From NCBI GenBank assembly GCA_019426215.1, contig CM033408.1:24903953-24967952 (forward strand): DNA of 64,000 nt, written 5' to 3'. This document shows positions 9,882-21,904 of the stretch, in pieces (positions within the stretch are counted from its first letter, which is position 1; every line of letters starts with the position of its first letter). The position numbers were made by a program, and so were the translations under genes. The DNA is from Buddleja alternifolia. Taxonomy: Eukaryota; Streptophyta; Magnoliopsida; Lamiales; Scrophulariaceae. The notes beneath the pieces were generated by a model. The model was not told the DNA's origin, searched no databases, and saw only the letters and a program-made list of their open reading frames with translations.

Positions 9882-11191
9882 AGTTAGTCACTAGATTTTA
9901 GTGGGAGCTTGTACTGTAGATACATCAATGGAATTGACATATTCGAACAAGGCTCACCATCATCAAATCACATGGGCATTTATTCGGTGACTGTCAATGA
10001 TTGAATTACTGGTCACGATAGTGTGGGTGAGCCTTAGACCTGAGGTGTCACAAATATTGTGCTTGTGACACTAGACTTGTTGTTAGAGTAGTCAGATCCA
10101 ATTCAACCTTAGGTGAGGTCGACCTCGAAGTGCGGTCTAGATGGGCAAGAAGCAATTGTTCAGTGGCTGCGAAGATGGGATGCACTGTCTCAAGTAGTAA
10201 ACGAGTTAACATCATGTGCAATCATAGGTATGACAAGTCTTTGGCAAAAGCAGATAAACTAACTCGTTTGGAACTCGACAGGTAGTTTGGTAATTTCATC
10301 TTATATGATTTATTAAGCACAACATCGACTCCTGTGAGTTTGACACATTCCTTGACTCTCACTCGATCAGAATATTACAGTGGTAGGCTTATATTGACAT
10401 GGTGTCTGTGACCTAAAGGTTCATATTGATCAAATCATCTTAATCTCAATTGGATTTTGATGTGGGTCCACGGGACTGGCTAGGTGACACCCACATCCTT
10501 GATTTCCTCCCATTGCCAATTGAAACAAACCTAGAGAGTCACGCTTTTAAGAAAATAAGTGAAGAAAATATCTAGTTTTTAAATATGGTTAATCTAGTAA
10601 TTTGTTATTTGATGAAGAAATTAATTTATTTAATCAATTAGATTAATTGGAATAAGTTGAAATCAAAATATTAATTAATTAGATTAATTTATTATTTATT
10701 CCAATTAGCCTAAATTATTAATTGAATTAATATGTGGTGGACTTAATTAATAAGTGGACTAAGTTGAAAGTCAACTTAGCCCTCTAAGGATGTAGTAGGC
10801 GTGTGATATGAGATTGGTGGGCTTAAGGAATTAATTATTTCTAGCCCATCATCTCATTTAAATATATGATTAACCTAATATATAAGTCAACATAAATACA
10901 AGAGTAGAGAAAAAAAAAAAATCACTCTCCCTTTCCCTCTTAGCCATCAGCCACAACTGAGCCAGAGGAAGAGGTTTTTCTTCAAGTTAATTTTCGGCAT
11001 GATATCTAGAGGCAGGAACCCGGGGTTGCTGCTGTCGTTGTAGATCAAGAATTCAAACGCTACTACAAGGTTAGTATTATGATGTAATTTGATTTACATC
11101 TCTTTTAATAAAAATCATTAAACCCCAAAAGTGATTCGATTGTGAATCTGGATACAATTTATTTTTAGAGGAGCATGAACCAGGATTCACA
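9882..11191 (+). repeat. E2 5' LTR, second part
   Basis: This resumes the E2 LTR after E1 and matches 17265-17804 of the E2 3' LTR, sharing the phrase TTTTAGTGGGAGCTTGT. Near the 3' end is a possible splice donor, AAG/GTTAGT, with GT at 11070-11071. It ends with TTCACA just ahead of the PBS; the exact last base is uncertain by a few bases. Confidence 0.85.
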
Positions 11192-11194
11192 ATA

Positions 11195-11209
11195 GTGGTA
11201 TCAGAGCTA
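11195..11209 (+). other. E2 primer binding site
   Basis: TGGTATCAGAGCTAA matches the standard plant Copia PBS complementary to initiator-Met tRNA. It lies 3 bases after the presumed LTR end. Confidence 0.85.
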
Positions 11210-12630
11210 ACTTTATGGCGTTTATTGATTTATGCGTTATTCGTTATGTTAGCAATATTATATTCATGAATATTGTTGATGAAATATTATTAGATTGATT
11301 ATTTCATGCTAGGATTTAATTTTTTGAAAGTTAAATCGATGTTGTTAAACAATTGTATGATTTATTTTTTGAATGTAAATCGTTTTAAATATTGTACTTA
11401 AATTTATTGCATGATTAAAAAATTGAGCATTTTAAAAATAATTGCGCAAAAAACAACTCGAAATCGTGAGCCGCCGTCGTGATAGGCGCTAGCAGCGGGT
11501 GTCCTAATCCGCCAGGCTAACTGTTCACAACTCTAATGAGCCAGTGAGCGGTCCACCCAGCAAACTGTTCAACGTGTGGGCCGCCGAGCGCATCACACAT
11601 ATGTGGGCAAGTCCGCGGCCAAAATAAATAAATAAAAACTTGTACCTGACCCGATTGGGTCGCGAATGATCCACCGGGTGGATCACCAACGTGACCCACA
11701 TGTCAACCCATGGTCAACCCAATTTTAAATAATTAATTGTTACTTTATTTAAAATCGATTTTAAAATTAATTAATTATATTAAAATTGATTTGGAACTAA
11801 TTTTGAACTAAATTTTAAATTAGATTTAAAATTATAGTTAATCCTAGACGAATTAATTGATTTTGAATTAGTTCATTGTCAAAGCCCTTTTCGAAAGTGG
11901 ATATTTGATATTTAATTAGATTTAATAACAAATAGGATTAACTATGAATTAATCATGAAATTGGATTAATTCTTGCTATTTTCAATCCTCAATTAAATGA
12001 ATTGAAATTAGATTTTAATTTTTTCTTTTCGAAAGAAAGTCAACATAATGATTAAAAAATTTCTTATTGCTTTGATGTATGCTATGTGGATGCCTTCCAT
12101 GAACCAGATTTTTATTTTGGGTTTTGTTATCTGGGATGTATTAGGCTACAGTTTGAGCCCCCTAGCTTGTATTTTATTTTTTTCATGGATATATGTATAG
12201 GTTGCATTTCTATGTATTTATTAGAATAGGGCCTTGAAGGAAGAACATCTGCTTGGAGCTGGAAGACCCGAAGTTAGACAATAGGTGAGATCTTATAGGC
12301 CCCTTAACCACTGATTAGGCCACTGGCTTGGCCCAATCTAGATAAGTCCATGGGAAGCATGTGTGGTAGAATTGCTAGGCGCTTTATGCTTTTATTTCCA
12401 TGACTGCGCGTTAAAATGACTAATGTGCAAAGTGAGACTAACAATCAAACCAAAATTCTCCCGCTTAAATAATACTGAATATATACAAAAGGGAATTGGA
12501 TATCCCGGCTCTCCATCAAACTTAGGAGACATGAATCAATGTCTAATGTATAATTTCTTATCAGTTAGTGGGGGTTATGGATTAAGATATTTATTCAAAT
12601 TTTCTAAGTGTATTTGATGCCATTAATCGA
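11210..12630 (+). other. E2 untranslated leader
   Basis: No coding sequence is supported. A GC-richer patch lies at about 11460-11700, and AT-rich TTAATTAA blocks follow. The shared phrase ATGTGCAAAGTGAGACT and the AGTGGGGGT block of the E1 leader occur here too, near 12423 and 12565. Confidence 0.6.
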
Positions 12631-12635
12631 AGCAA

Positions 12636-12878
12636 ATTCCACCCCATATATCGTTAAAGAGTTGCAATGAAGAATTCAATTGGTAGATTGATAGGAATTG
12701 ATGGGCCCAAGTTCAGATAGATCACTACCTATATATCATTAAAGGGTTGCGGTCTCGCGATCTATTAGCCAAACTAAGATTGAAACGCTTGTTTCACAAG
12801 GCTGGCAAGGATTTTCACTTTAATAAATTTAGTAAGCTATATATCGTTAAAGGGTTGCAACTCACCGGATTTATTAAA
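12636..12878 (+). promoter_or_regulatory. Three stem-loops with the shared loop motif (E2 leader)
   Basis: The loop motif occurs three times, at 12652-12665 (TCGTTAAAGAGTTGC), 12737-12750 (ATCATTAAAGGGTTGC) and 12845-12858 (TCGTTAAAGGGTTGC). The first stem is weak. The second pairs ATAGATC (12717-12723) with GATCTAT (12759-12765) plus ACC with GGT next to a 21-nt loop, as in E1. The third pairs TTTAATAAAT (12819-12828) with ATTTATTAAA (12869-12878). The stem sequences differ from E1 but pairing is kept, which suggests the RNA fold mattered. Confidence 0.65.
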
Positions 12879-13063
12879 TAACTCAATCACTCACTACAAA
12901 ATATTTCCAACGAGATTTTTGAATATTCCAGTGGGAATACAATGATTCGAAAAATTTAGTCGGAGCTAAGTCAAAAATCAAAGTCCTACTTTTTACTTAG
13001 TGTACAACATAATAACCTAATTGAATCTTTCTTTATTTTCTGTAGTCCAATATCTCTCTCAAA

Positions 13064-13880
13064 ATGGTTAATAACCCATTGGTCGTATTGCTTGAGAAAA
13101 ACGTCCTCATCGGACCCAACTTCATCGACTGGCTCAAAAACCCGAGGATTGTCCTCAGTTATGAGTCACTTGAATATGTCTTGGAGATAAACGTCCCCCT
13201 GTCTCATTAGAAGATGTGGATGAAAGCGTGTGTATTTCCTATATGGACTTGATCTCAGATAACCCACGAGTCAGAGGATACCTACTTAGCTCGATGAGTA
13301 GTGAGCTTGAAAGCTCCCACGAAAGAATGGATATTGTTAGGACTATACTTCTACATCTCAAGGAGCTGTTTGGAGAGCACAGTAGGACTTTTCGATACTG
13401 TATATCAGGAAAGCTCTTCAGGGCTAAGATGAATGAAGATGATAACATGGCTAACCACGTAATGAAGCTGATTTCTATGATAGAGAGGTTGCAATATCTG
13501 GATTTAAACATGGACTTTCACCTTCAAATCGATCTCATTCCTCAGTCACTTCCTGAACCCTTTTCCTAATTCATTGTGAATTTTAACCTGAATGTTATTG
13601 AGTGTTCACTAACTGGGTTGATGAACAAACTCATAAGTGTACAAAGTCAGATGATAGCTAAGAAGTTCAGATGTGCATACATTACCTCCATTGCTGGTCC
13701 ATTGGAAGTCAAGAAAAAGGACAAGGAAACAAGAATTGTACCTGTCTTGATTGGTAATTTAGGAAAAGGAAAAGGACCAAAGGTTCAAAAGAAATGAACT
13801 GAAGAGGTCAAACATCTGCCTTTACTGCAAAGAGACTGGCCACTGGAAACGTGGTTGTCCAAAGTTAAGGGCTTAAGCTG
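13064..13880 (+). pseudogene. E2 gag remnant
   Basis: The ATG at 13064 opens a gag resembling E1 gag, with LIGPNFIDWLKN near the start. A stop follows after about 45 codons, and the rest continues in another frame from about 13216. A helical region reads like E1 gag (GEHSRTFRY, MIERLQYLDL). The nucleocapsid knuckle CLYCKETGHWKRGC near 13815-13860 keeps all CCHC positions, but frameshifts on both sides disconnect it. The product is not functional. Confidence 0.8.
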
Positions 13881-13899
13881 CTTCAGGTATGAAGCTTAA

Positions 13900-16800
13900 T
13901 GTTTTAGAAACATATTGTTCTATGACTATATTCTCTACTTCTTGGATTCTAAACTCTAGAGCTAGTGCTCATGTCTGTGTTTTGAAACAGGATCTAGAAT
14001 AAAATATGAGGCTCGATGAGTGAGAAGTGATGATCAATGTTGTAGCAGCCACGCATATTGGATCCACTTCTTTTATTTTATCTTTTGGACATTTAGTTAC
14101 ATTATATGATTGCCTTGTTTTGCCTAATGAGCTTAAAAATATTTGTTCAATTCCTGATTTTGTTAAGATAGGATATCATTTTTGTTTTATGAACAATGTT
14201 TGCAATATTTATTATAGAAATGAATGTGTTGGCTCTGCATCTTTAATAAAAGGTTTATACTATTTGAGTGTCCAAAATAGATGTGTTGTAAACATTATCA
14301 CCAAAAAATATGGTATGTCTAGGATAAACTAAAGACTTATCTGGCATCTAAGACTGAGTCATGCTGGAGAGTACAAGATTCGTGAACTTGAGAAAGATGG
14401 GCTTCTAAGCACATTAGGTTTAAACCCATTTCCCACTTACGAATCTTGTCTCAAAGGCAAAATGACTAGGTTTTCCTTCACAAGGCATTTTGATAGAGCC
14501 AATGAAGTTTTTGGTATAATACAAACTGACGTTTGTGGGCCTTTTGGAGAAATAGCCCACAAAGGTTTTCAGTACTTCATTACCTTTACAGACGACTAGT
14601 CTAGGTATGATCTTGTATACTTAATGAAGTTCAATTCTGAACCCACTGAATGGTTCAAAAAATTCAAGGCCTTAGCTAAAAACCAAACAAGCAAACGTAT
14701 TTAGAAACCTCAATCGGAGCGAGTTGAAGAATACATAAGTGTTGAATTTGAAGAGTTCTTATTTGAACATGGAATAGTATTACAGTTAACTCTTCTAGCG
14801 ACTCCACAAATAAATGGGGTGGCCGAGTGTCAAAATAGAACATTATTAGATATGGTTCGCTCGATGCTCAGCTACACATATCTTCCCATATCATCGTGGG
14901 GTCATGAATTACTTACAACAGCATACATCTTGAACAGATGTACATCTAAGTCTCTTCCTAAAACTCCTATGAGATATAGAGTGGAAAGACACCTAGTTTC
15001 AAACACATAAGGATATGGACTTGTTCAGCCTATGTAAAGAAGACGAAGATGGAGAAATTGGAAGACAGGTCTCTAAAGAGACACTTCATTGGTTTCCCAG
15101 AAGATTCAATGGGATACCTCTTTTACTTGCACGATGATCAGAGGATCATTGTAGCATTACATGCTTACTTCCTCAAAGAAGAATTCATTTGAGAAGGCGA
15201 TGCAGGAAGAAACATTGTTCTAGAAGAACATAATGAGACTCCTTTAGAGACCACTGTTCAAGAAGCTCGAACTGAACCAATCTAAGCGCAACACCATCGT
15301 GTAGATCGAGTAGAGTATCTCAACCGCCTGAGAGATATGGTTATCTACTGCAGGGAGAGCATAATCTGTATACCGTAGCAGAAGGGAACATGGAGATGAT
15401 CCCTCTATTTACGATCAGGCAATGGTGGACATAGACTCTGTGAAATAACTTGAGTCTATGAAAACAGAGATGCATTCAATGTACTTGAACCCAGTTTGCA
15501 CTCTTGTAAATTGCCACGGGGAGGTTGCACCGATATGATGCTAGTGGATTTACAAGAGAAAGATTGGTCTAGATGGCAAGGTGGATACCTATAACGCCAG
15601 GCTAGTGGCGAAAGGATATAGTCAAAAGGAGGGCATTGACTATGAGGAAACCTTCCACCTGTAGCCATGATCAAATCCATCTGGATTTTGCTTGCTATAG
15701 CCACACACTTGGATTATGAAATCTGGCAAATAAATATGAAAATCGTGTTCTTGAATGGATTCCTCGAGGAAGACATCTATATGGAATATCCCAAAGGTTT
15801 CATATCCAATAAAGATTCTCATAAGGTGTGTAAACTGAACAGATCCATTTATGGACTCAAACAAGACTCACGGAGCTAGAATCTCCATTTTGATGAAGAA
15901 TTTGGGAACTATGGTTTCATCAAGAATGAAGATGAACCATGCGTTTACAAGAAAACCAGTGGGTGTAAAATATCATTTCTAATCTTGTACGTGTACGACA
16001 TTCTACTGATAGGAAATGATATGGGACTATTGACCTCAGTCAAAGTATGGATCTCAAGCACGTTTTCCATGAAAGACTTGGAAGAGTCCACCTATATACT
16101 TGTGATTCGCATCTACAGAGAAAGAGTAAATAGGAAAATGGGGCTTTTCCCAAGCCCTCTACTTGGAAAAAGTTCTGAAAAGTTCGGGATAGAAGATTCT
16201 AAGAGAGGCATGTAGCCCATGAGACATGGACTTTACCTCTCCAAATAGATGAGTCCTCAAAGTGAGGAAGATAGAAAGAGGATGAATGTCATTCCCTATG
16301 CATCAGCTGTACAGAGTTTCATGTATTTTATGTTATGCATGAGACCAACATTGCTTACGCTGTGAGCATAGTAAGTAGGTTTCAAGCTAACACAGGAAAA
16401 AGCATTGGATTGCTATTAAATGAATCCTTAAGTACTTGTGAAGAACTAAGGATGTGTGTTTGACATATGGAGATGGAGAACTTAAAGTGGAAGGTTACAC
16501 AAACTCCGCTTTTCACTCAGAGTTGAGGATCGTAAATCCACTTCTGGGTTTGTATTCACTTTGAATGGTGGAGCAGTGACTTAGAAAAGATCCAAGCACA
16601 ACACAACTGTTGTTTCGACCACTGAAGCTGAATATTTGGATAAAGAAGTTCATGAAGGAACTTCAAGTGGTTCCTAGTGTGGAGCTCCCCTTGCCACTCT
16701 TATGTGACAACAATGGAGACATCCCGCAGGCTAAGAAACCATGGTCTCACAACAAATTCAAACACATAGAGAGAAGATATCATAGCATTAGAGAGATCGT

Positions 16801-16939
16801 TGGAAGATGCGATATTGTCGTGCAGACAATAGATTCACCGAATAACGTAGCTAACCCACTCACCAAGCGACTATCACAGGCGGTGCTAGAGCGACATCTG
16901 GAAAGGATGGGTATTAGATACCATAGAGATTGGCATTAA
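13900..16939 (+). pseudogene. E2 pol remnant: protease to RNase H
   Basis: All Copia pol domains are present in order but dead. The protease active site reads WILNSRASAHVC, so the catalytic Asp is Asn (near 13940). The pre-integrase motif HLRLSHAGEYKI is near 14345. Integrase keeps QTDVCGPFG, but the second conserved site reads QSERVEEY instead of RSDRGGEY. RT has YGLKQDSRS, and its active site reads YVYD rather than YVDD (near 15990). RNase H ends with NPLTKRLSQAVLERHLERMG and a stop at 16937-16939, which I take as the native pol stop of this family. Many further stops and frameshifts are present. Confidence 0.85.
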
Positions 16940-16953
16940 GTGCAAGTGGGAGA

Positions 16954-17804
16954 TTATCTGGATTATGCCCACGATGCCAATGACGAAATAAACTCTATAG
17001 GGCTTTTACCTTTATGTTGTACAAACACTTATTTTTATATAAAAGGTAATTTACATTTGTTCAAGTAAATCTTAGTGACATTAATGAGTATTCAACATAT
17101 AAGTCCTAAGTAATCGAGAGAGAGCTTTTACTCCTTAAGGATTAAGGAGACGGACACTAGAACCGTCAATTCCTTGATTACTTAAAAAGGGTTCGCAAGT
17201 CGAACAGTCTTAATTGGGCATTATGATTAGACTTGTATGAGACAGGCTCTGGCAAAGCATGTCAGTAGGTCACTAGGTTTTAGTGGGAGCTTGTGTCTTA
17301 GAAATTTCAATGGAATTGACATATTGGAACACGGCTTGCCGTAATCCAATCACATGAGTATTTACTCGGTGACTGTCAATGATTTTTTACTGGTCACGAT
17401 AGTGTTCGCGATCCTTCGACTTGAGGAGTCATGAAAATTGTGCTTTTGACACTAGACTTGTTATTAAAGTAGTCAGATCCAATTCACCCTTAGATGGGGT
17501 CGATCTCAAAGTATTGTCTAGGTAAGCAAATACCAATTGTTCGGTGACTGCCAAGAAGGGATTCATAGTCTTCAGTAGTAAACGAGTTAACGTCTTGTGC
17601 AATCATAGGTAAATGAAATGACAACTTTTTGGCCAAAACAGATAAACGAATTCGTGTGGAACATGAGGGGGTAGTTTGGTAATTTTATCTTACTATGATT
17701 CATTAAGCACAACATCGAGTCCTGTGTGTTTGACACATTCCATGACTCTCACTCGATCAGGATGTTACAGTGAAAGGCTTATACTCACATGGTGTCTGTG
17801 ACCT
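16954..17804 (+). repeat. E2 3' LTR, truncated
   Basis: It follows the polypurine tract AAGTGGGAGA (16944-16953) and matches 532-838 and then 9882-10410 of the 5' LTR. The initial TG is lost. The match ends after GGTGTCTGTGACCTA near 17804, where RT sequence of another element begins. The remaining ~780 bp of LTR, including the promoter end, are missing. Confidence 0.82.
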
Positions 17805-18257
17805 ATCTGTTGCATCACCTCTATCTTCGAGATCTAGCCCATCTACTTTCGATGGCGATCTCTATTCTGACTCGACTATGTATCTCAACATTGTTGCAGG
17901 TCTTTAGTACCTTACTCATACTAGCCCCGATATTGCCTTTTCAGTGACATTGGTTAGTCAGTTTAGGTATGCTCCCCGCATGACACTTTTTTAGATGGCC
18001 AACAGAATCCTTTCATATCTTTGGGGCACATTGATTTTGGGCTTCTTATTCGTCCATCGTCTCTGGACTCACTTACTGTTTATGTTGATTCTGACTGGGC
18101 CGAATGCCCCAATAGTCGTTGCTCCACCATGGGTTATGCTGTTTATCTTGGAGACAATCTTATTTCTTGGTCTGCCAAGAAACAAGCCACAATCTCTCGA
18201 TCACGCACGTGACGTTTTGATGAAATATGTTCCTACTACTATCCATATTGCTGATAT
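17805..18257 (+). pseudogene. E4: Copia RT/RNase H fragment, left part
   Basis: Three-frame reading gives YLTHTSPDIAFSVTLVSQF, the AVKRILRYLKGT-like NRILSYLWGT, VYVDSDWAECPNSR and LGDNLISWSAKKQATISRS. These are the end of RT and the RNase H domain of a RE1-like Copia family different from E1 and E3. An internal deletion after ISRS joins to TTIHIADI. The reading then stops because E3 is inserted here, and it resumes at 43188 as IFTKALLSAKF. Stops and frameshifts make it a pseudogene. Its left boundary is the abrupt junction with the truncated E2 LTR. Confidence 0.82.
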
Positions 18258-19810
18258 TGTTAGGAATTTCATGTTAGATGTTTTGATGATGACAATTAGG
18301 ACTTTTTGTTAGACCCCAAAATATGTAAGTTTGTTTTCAGCTTTGAAGCGTTAGATTTGTAATAGACTTCGCTTTATTTTTATTCTAGATTGTTAGGTTA
18401 AGCTGTCTTAGACTGAGCGTCTGATTTGTTCTGAGTGAGTTTATCAGAAGTAAAGTTTGAAGACTCAAGCGCCTGAAGTCTGAATAAAGATGAAGATTCC
18501 AAGCGTCTAAAATGACCAGCTACACCGAGCGTCACCTTATAGGATAGAAGTGATTCAAGGTTGAATAAGCGTCTATCAATGACTGATTTCACTTGAATTT
18601 ATTTCTAAGTTCAGAAGAAGTTTAATGCAAATATTCTCAATGCATTAAATGCCAACGGGCATTTAATTCAAATGCATTAAATGTTGATAAGAGCATTAAA
18701 TGTGATAAGCACTTTCAAACGTACGGAGAAGCCACCCTATTGGACTGTCAACTATTCAAAGACTGCAGCACCAACTTTTGTGCAGCAAATTTTCAGGAAA
18801 AAGGACAAAAGTTGTTTACTCGCGAAAGTGAGAGACACGCGCTCTTGCATGTGTCAAACAGACACTTTTTCGAAGAATGCCTATAAATAGGACTTCAACA
18901 ACAAGCCAAAAATAGAGAGAACAATTATCAAGTTGAATTGCTGTTGTATTGAAGTCTCATTCCTTACAATCTCAGAAAAGCCAGAATTTTCAAGAAAATA
19001 TTCTCTTTGCTTTTCTTCAAATCCTGAGACAGTCAACCAATATCTCAAACATTCTTTTCGAAGAAACCCACATTACTACTGAGATATTCCCAGTTGTTTG
19101 AACTTTATCAAAATCAAACAAACCTTTTAGAAAAACCCCTATCCAAACCTCACGATCTGTGTGAAGTCGAAGTTGGATACTTGCCATATTTCTGGGTGAA
19201 AGAAGCAAGGGGATTGAAGTGATTTGGAGTAGAAATCTGTGTGATCAAGGAGCTCAAGTCATCGACATCCATCTCTCTCAAATTTGTAGAAGATTCTGTG
19301 TGATTCTTTTAGAATCATTTTAGTGTATTGCCTCCAAGTGTTCAAGGAGAAGAAGGACGTAGTTGGGATTACACCACCCAACGAACCTTACAAATATTGT
19401 TCTTTACTTTACTTTCAGCATTCATATTGTCATATCATAAACTGATAAAGTAAAACTTAATCAAACGCTAAGCAACTAAATACACTTTCTGTGACGCTAA
19501 AACTTTCAACGAGAAGACTCAAAAAATCATTCCGCTGTGCTAATACTGATCAAAGAAGTGAACGCTCAAACCTATTTGGTTGTAGCATTCAAGTTTTGAA
19601 ATTGAAGTTAACTTTCTAAAAACAGTCTTCGTTAGACGTTTCACCAAAGCGCTTAGATTTTTAAGTGAACGCTTAAGTCAAGCGTTAGACACTTCAAGAG
19701 TCCAAAAACCATAATTTTGATACGAATCGTTTTGAAGTCGAAAAACACTTCAGGGTCTATTCAACCCCTCTCCCCTTCTAGACCCTTTCGTATGCCACTT
19801 GGGACCAACA
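18258..19810 (+). repeat. E3 5' LTR
   Basis: A 1,553-bp direct repeat of the 3' LTR. A TATA box TATAAATAG lies at 18882-18890. Motifs of the form AAGCGTC, GAGCGTC and AAGCGCC recur at least eight times. Near 18645-18700 are GCATTAAATG repeats and a small palindrome CATTAAATGCC/GGGCATTTAA, part of which is deleted in the other LTR. Confidence 0.93.
18882..18890 (+). promoter_or_regulatory. E3 LTR TATA box
   Basis: TATAAATAG is present at the same place in both E3 LTRs (also 40648-40656). It is mirrored on the minus strand in the E5 LTR (49100-49108), so it is conserved between the two Sirevirus-like families. Confidence 0.75.
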
Positions 19811-19812
19811 AG

Positions 19813-19824
19813 TGGTATCAGAGC
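19813..19824 (+). other. E3 primer binding site
   Basis: TGGTATCAGAGC is an exact match to the standard plant Copia PBS (initiator-Met tRNA complement), two bases after the 5' LTR. Confidence 0.92.
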
Positions 19825-19908
19825 GGTTAAAGTTAAAATTTTAAAATTTCCAAGCATAACTGCTTGTTTAGATCCTCTTTCAAACTTAGTTGCTCTAAAT
19901 ATTTAAAC

Positions 19909-21875
19909 ATGGCATTTGCTAAAGTTCCCAAACTGACTGAGTCAAATTTTGACACATGGAAAGTCAAAGCATTTACATATCTCTGTTCATGTGATGATGA
20001 CATGTGTGATATTATTTCGTAGGCTAATCAAAATATATAAAGTTATCACAAGAACACCTGGAGCCACGGAAGACACTCCCGATGGTTACGTTGAAAAACC
20101 GAAACAAGAATGGTCTCCAGATGAGCATCGAAGAGCTAATTTGGATAATGTTGGTCGTAACGCTCTGTATACGGCTATTGGTGATAATGACAACCTATTC
20201 AACAAGATCAAGTCGTGCAAAACCACTAAGAAATATGGGATAAGTTGGCTACAATTTGTGGTGGATCAGCACAGATTAAAGAGAACAAACTTTCCATTGC
20301 CAAGGAAAAGTTTAGCGGATTTAAGATGCTACCCAATGAAACTTTAGAGCAATTAGATATAAGATTTACAGCTCTAGTTACAGAACTTACATCGTTGGGA
20401 ATGGATTTGCAGAATCGAGAAATGGTGGTTAAGATCTTTAGAAGTTTACCAAGTAAATTCCTGATGAAGACAACTGCTATGAGAGAATCAAATATGTTAG
20501 ATCTTCTAACTCCAGAAGATGCCTTTTCAGAGCTTAAAGCATTTGAATTCGAGTTGAATTCTGCTAATGATGTTGTGAGTAGTCCAGTAATTGAATCTGG
20601 AGTGCTTATAGCATCAATCAAAGGCAAATCGGGCAATAAAGGAAAGAATTTAGATATCAATGATGAAGAAGAGTTGGCCTTGCTGAATAGATTCAGGAAG
20701 TTCTTGAGATATGAAAAGAAAGGAAAAGGTTTCAAGAACCAAGGACAAAGTTCATATCAAGCGCCTTCTCCGATGCAACAACAGTTTCAAGCACCTCAGT
20801 ATTCTGTTCCCTCACTCCAAGCGCTTGTTCAGTACCAAGCGTCTACTCAAAATCTCTCAGCTCCAGTGGTCTCAAAGCCACACAATGCGAGGTTAACAAA
20901 TGAACAAAAGATGAAAACTGATCTTTGTTATAATTGCAGGAAACCAGGGCACTACCAGGTAAATTGCCCTTATCCAAATGTATCCAAGCCCTTAAGGCAG
21001 GATTACTTGGATAGAAACCAATTCAGGAGCAACCTTCGTCAACAAGGTTTGCTAGCGGAATCAGAACCAGCATCCGCACCTGAAGATTTAGAATCATCAG
21101 AGGAGAGTAGTGACGATGATGAGCCATTAGATGACTCAGCGCTCATATGTCTCATGGCCAGAAATGATGAAGCGTCTCCTGAGGTAATCAATGAATTATC
21201 TATTCCTCTCTCTTATGATGAATTACTTGACAAAGTCAAAGAATACTACAATGAATGTCAAGAAGCTGCCAAAATATATCAAAATGATCTCGCTATTATC
21301 TCATCACTCACAAGAGATAAAGTAACGCTCAAAGCAGAGTTGCAAGTTCAGCAACAGTGCATTGAGAAGAACCAATCACTTAAGAGTGAATTTATTCAAT
21401 TAAAAAGCGATCTTGATATAATAGTCAAGAAAGAAGCTGATTTGATCGCTAGACTTGCTAAATCAGAGCAGCTCATCTCATCATTATCAAAAGCTTCTAG
21501 AAAGTTGGATAATGTGACTGAAGTAACTAGATTATTTGGTGAAAAGACCAGTTTAGGATGCGATAAACTCGATAAACAACCTAATAAATCTAACGTTACG
21601 GCGAACAACAAAGGAAAGGGTGTTATCTTTGTTGAGAAAGGTTCACAAGGTCAAACACAAAATGAACCTAGCGACAATGGTAAGAGGCCAAATGAGAAAG
21701 TCAAAGCTAACGCAGGCAAGGGTAAGGCTAAGGCAAATGATTCACAAAGACGGGTCTATCCAAACGCTCAAAAGCCTAAAGATAAGTCTGACCATTGTGA
21801 ATCAAGCACTAAGCGTCCAGCACCAAAAGTGCAATCCAAGCCAGCACCAAGGAAATACCAGCGTCAATATCCAAG
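19909..21875 (+). pseudogene. E3 gag, 5' part (interrupted by the CACTA element)
   Basis: The ATG at 19909 opens with VPKLTESNFDTWKVKAFTYL, typical of Sirevirus gag. A TAG at 20020-20022 and nearby small indels break the frame, and another shift lies near 20235. From 20245 a long open frame carries the UBN2-type gag domain (FSGFKMLPNETLEQLDIRF), a CCHC knuckle CYNCRKPGHYQVNC near 20925-20970, an acidic stretch and a coiled coil at about 21300-21500. A basic, proline-rich tail is cut at YPSTS by the CACTA insertion and resumes at 31241. The E5 gag matches closely in the coiled coil. Confidence 0.88.
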
Positions 21876-21904
21876 CACTAGTACAGAAAAGACCTGTTAC
21901 AGCG
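21876..21904 (+). repeat. CACTA left terminal inverted repeat
   Basis: It starts CACTAGTACAGA and runs into the first TTACAGCG unit. Compared with the inverted right end it differs at three positions (14, 17 and 18). Confidence 0.92.

Larger units (their letters stand above)
532..17804 (+). mobile_element. E2: decayed Ty1/Copia LTR retrotransposon, split by E1
   Basis: The element runs 5' LTR, PBS, long leader, gag, protease, integrase, RT, RNase H, PPT, 3' LTR. The 5' LTR is split into 532-838 and 9882-11191 by the insertion of E1. The 3' LTR starts near 16954 and is cut off at about 17804, so it lacks its right part and no target duplication can be scored. Coding regions carry many stops and frameshifts and have lost catalytic residues, so E2 is far older than E1. 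Its protein order and sequence resemble E1 throughout, and I place both in related Copia families without naming the lineage. Confidence 0.88.

Noticed and set aside
11517..11699. Minus-strand ORF of 60 residues
   Set aside because: It lies in the E2 leader in a GC-richer patch and has no recognisable domain.
17995..18312. ORF of 105 residues with hydrophobic segments
   Set aside because: It is an out-of-frame reading of the E4 RNase H fragment that runs over the border into the E3 LTR.
20226..20735. Minus-strand ORF of 169 residues, rich in Ser and Leu
   Set aside because: It is the antisense shadow of the E3 gag coding frame.
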